Below, in pieces: positions 62,913 through 64,000 of a DNA stretch of 64,000 bases. This DNA comes from Propionibacteriales bacterium (GTDB lineage Bacteria; Actinomycetota; Actinomycetes; Propionibacteriales; Nocardioidaceae), in assembly GCA_026392415.1 (NCBI GenBank), contig JAPLCC010000015.1, forward strand, positions 62,001-126,000. Reading direction: 5' to 3'. Made by a program: the position numbers and the translations under genes. Every line of letters begins with the position of its first letter. The stretch's first letter is position 1. The notes beneath the pieces were generated by a model, which saw only the letters and a list, made by a program, of their open reading frames with translations, did not search any database and was not told the origin of the DNA.

Positions 62913-63728
62913 CTAGGGGGTGGTGGCGAGTTGCTCGACGATGCGTCGACCGAGCTCCTGGTCTCCTGAGACAACGACCGAACCCGGCTCCACGGCACGC
63001 CGTCCTCCGGCGAGCACGATGAAGCTCTCCCGATCGGTCTCGATCCGGACCGTCGGCGCATCCGGTACGACGTCGAGTCGGCGGCCACGACCGTCGTCGC
63101 CGATCTCGACCGCGACAGGCGCGCTTCCCTCGACCGCGAGAACGGCCGTCGTACCGGCCGGTGGGCCGACGCGCTTGCCGACGATGAACCCGAAGGCCTC
63201 GGAGAGGTAGTCGGCGGTGTGCTGTGCTCCGGCACTGTCCATCCCGCCGGGGCGGCCGACTGCGCGGCGGACGTCCTGCTCGTGCATCCAGACGTCGAGC
63301 GGGCGATTGCGCAGCAGCGTGCGCTGGTTCCAGCCGATCAACCCGAAGATGCCGTCGGCGGGCGCGTCCGGGTCGGTCGGCGGCTCCTCGGCAAGCCGCT
63401 TGCGCCGGTCACCGGTCACCGAACGGATCTCCTCGATGATCGAGGCCGGGTCGCGGTCCCGACGCGTGACCACCCCGATCTCGGTGAACTGGCCCATCGG
63501 GCCGGTGATGTGCGGCGCATCGGCGATCTCGGCCGTTTCCTCGGGTCCACCGGCGAGGATCGACTCGAGGTGCGCGGTGTGCGAGGCGACCGCCTTCACG
63601 TCCCAGCCCGCGAGGTCGGTCGGTGTCGCCCAGTCCTCGGGCCCGAGGTCCTCGAGCAGCGCGAGAAGGTCCCCCACCGAGGCCCACCAGGCGTCGACGT
63701 ACCGGGCCAGCAACTCCTGATCGCTCAT
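62913..63728 (-). CDS. Maleylpyruvate isomerase-type, mycothiol-dependent family protein
   Basis: 271 residues of the DinB-like TIGR03083/MDMPI family. The metal-binding helical N-terminal domain has KAVASHTAHLE and WMHEQDVRRA with the expected His residues; a C-terminal MDMPI-type domain follows (about 175-270). Members use mycothiol in isomerase or transferase reactions, though most are untested. ATG start six bases after a TAGCAT box. Upstream of the SDR gene with a short gap, so likely one transcript. Confidence 0.86.
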   Translation of the reverse strand: MSDQELLARYVDAWWASVGDLLALLEDLGPEDWATPTDLAGWDVKAVASHTAHLESILAGGPEETAEIADAPHITGPMGQFTEIGVVTRRDRDPASIIEEIRSVTGDRRKRLAEEPPTDPDAPADGIFGLIGWNQRTLLRNRPLDVWMHEQDVRRAVGRPGGMDSAGAQHTADYLSEAFGFIVGKRVGPPAGTTAVLAVEGSAPVAVEIGDDGRGRRLDVVPDAPTVRIETDRESFIVLAGGRRAVEPGSVVVSGDQELGRRIVEQLATTP

Positions 63729-63734
63729 GCCGCG

Positions 63735-63740
63735 ATGCTA
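63735..63740 (-). promoter_or_regulatory. -10 box (TAGCAT), leaderless promoter of the MDMPI gene
   Basis: TAGCAT, six bases (CGCGGC), then the ATG at 63728. Confidence 0.62.
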
Positions 63741-63748
63741 GCGACAAG

Positions 63749-63786
63749 ACGACGGCCGCCCCGGAGCATTCCGGGACGGCCGTCGT
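63749..63786 (-). terminator. Hairpin terminator between the acyl-CoA dehydrogenase and MDMPI genes
   Basis: 16-position stem with one internal mismatch (outer arms ACGACGGCCG/CGGCCGTCGT, inner CCCGG/CCGGG) and a six-base loop. It follows the stop at 63808 on the minus strand and precedes the MDMPI promoter. Confidence 0.8.
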
Positions 63787-63807
63787 TTGGAGCAGATCAG
63801 CTGCGGA

Positions 63808-64000
63808 TCAGAAAGCAGCCTCGTCGAGGTCCATGATCGCGAGGTCGGTGGCCTCGGCGATCCGGAGCTCGGCCGTGATCCGCGGCAGGTTGAGCTGCGC
63901 GAACCACTGGGCTGCTGCCACCTTGCCCTCGTAGTAGGCCGTGTCACCGCCCGCGGCGTCCAGCTTCTCCAGCGCCACCTCGGCGCCGCGGAGCAGCAGC
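63808..64000 (-). CDS. Acyl-CoA dehydrogenase, C-terminal fragment (cut by window edge)
   Basis: About 64 residues before the stop at 63808. The end of the protein, AYYEGKVAAAQWFAQLNLPR, then AEATDLAIMDLDEAAF, matches the extra C-terminal domain of long FadE-type acyl-CoA dehydrogenases (about 600 residues). The flavin domain lies outside the window. Oxidises an acyl-CoA to the enoyl-CoA in beta-oxidation; chain length unknown. Confidence 0.8.
   Translation of the reverse strand, partial: LLLRGAEVALEKLDAAGGDTAYYEGKVAAAQWFAQLNLPRITAELRIAEATDLAIMDLDEAAF

Overview
The window is a gene-dense, high-GC (about 70% by eye) actinobacterial chromosome segment. A Nocardioides-like member of the Nocardioidaceae is the best guess, from the mix of a dnaK-grpE-dnaJ-hspR operon, F420- and mycothiol-type enzymes, SigE-family sigma factor, PucR regulators, DUF6230/DUF6114 genes and very frequent leaderless starts. 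This placement is inference. No tRNA, rRNA, insertion sequence, prophage or CRISPR array was seen, and no gene-free stretch exceeds about 200 bases.

Layout. 1-6.3 kb: core metabolism (ilvA end fragment, fbaA, pyrE, an aminotransferase) with a membrane protein/SigE-family sigma pair, a SPOUT RNA methyltransferase and a DedA protein. 6.4-12.7 kb: a secreted protein, a Ser/Thr kinase with a TolB-like sensor domain, an FHA-LuxR regulator overlapping a small membrane protein gene, and a helix-turn-helix/ECF-S-like membrane fusion. 12.7-18.5 kb: clpB with an HspR (HAIR) operator, an Abi-alpha (DUF4393) gene, a DUF445 gene and lepB. 18.7-23.0 kb: six co-directional secreted/membrane genes built from DUF6230-like and DUF6114 members. 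23.0-27.1 kb: hspR-dnaJ-grpE-dnaK with a second HAIR site. 27.2-33.0 kb: two KstR-type operators around a Ddn-like/NTF2-like pair and a luciferase-like, DUF1214-like, SDR and sulfotransferase set that resembles part of the mycobacterial cholesterol regulon. 33-41 kb: VOC protein, P450, a large LuxR ATPase regulator, nitroreductase and ABC exporter. 41-46 kb: PucR regulator divergent from a PHA synthase and hydrolase. 45.7-50.4 kb: PAS-PAS-PAS-GGDEF-EAL protein and two CoA-ester lyases. 50.4-55.9 kb: two SGNH lipoproteins and a PucR regulator divergent from an oxidoreductase/acyl desaturase pair. 55.9-64 kb: a crotonase, a three-gene c-di-GMP-type locus, an SDR, a mycothiol-dependent-type enzyme and an acyl-CoA dehydrogenase fragment.

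The most novel-looking locus is 56,748-61,877. Two paralogous membrane proteins each join an N-terminal MshEN c-di-GMP-binding signature to a glycosyltransferase-2-like domain that has lost its usual catalytic motifs. They flank a GGDEF-EAL protein whose GGDEF motif and two EAL catalytic positions are also eroded. It reads as a c-di-GMP receptor module without its own turnover, while an apparently intact GGDEF-EAL enzyme lies about 8 kb away. The second notable region is the expanded DUF6230/DUF6114 cluster.

Regulation visible in the sequence: two HAIR sites, two KstR-type sites, palindromes next to both PucR genes, and at least 14 starts with a TAnnnT box 6-7 nt upstream, as expected for leaderless mRNAs. 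Hairpin terminators separate several units.
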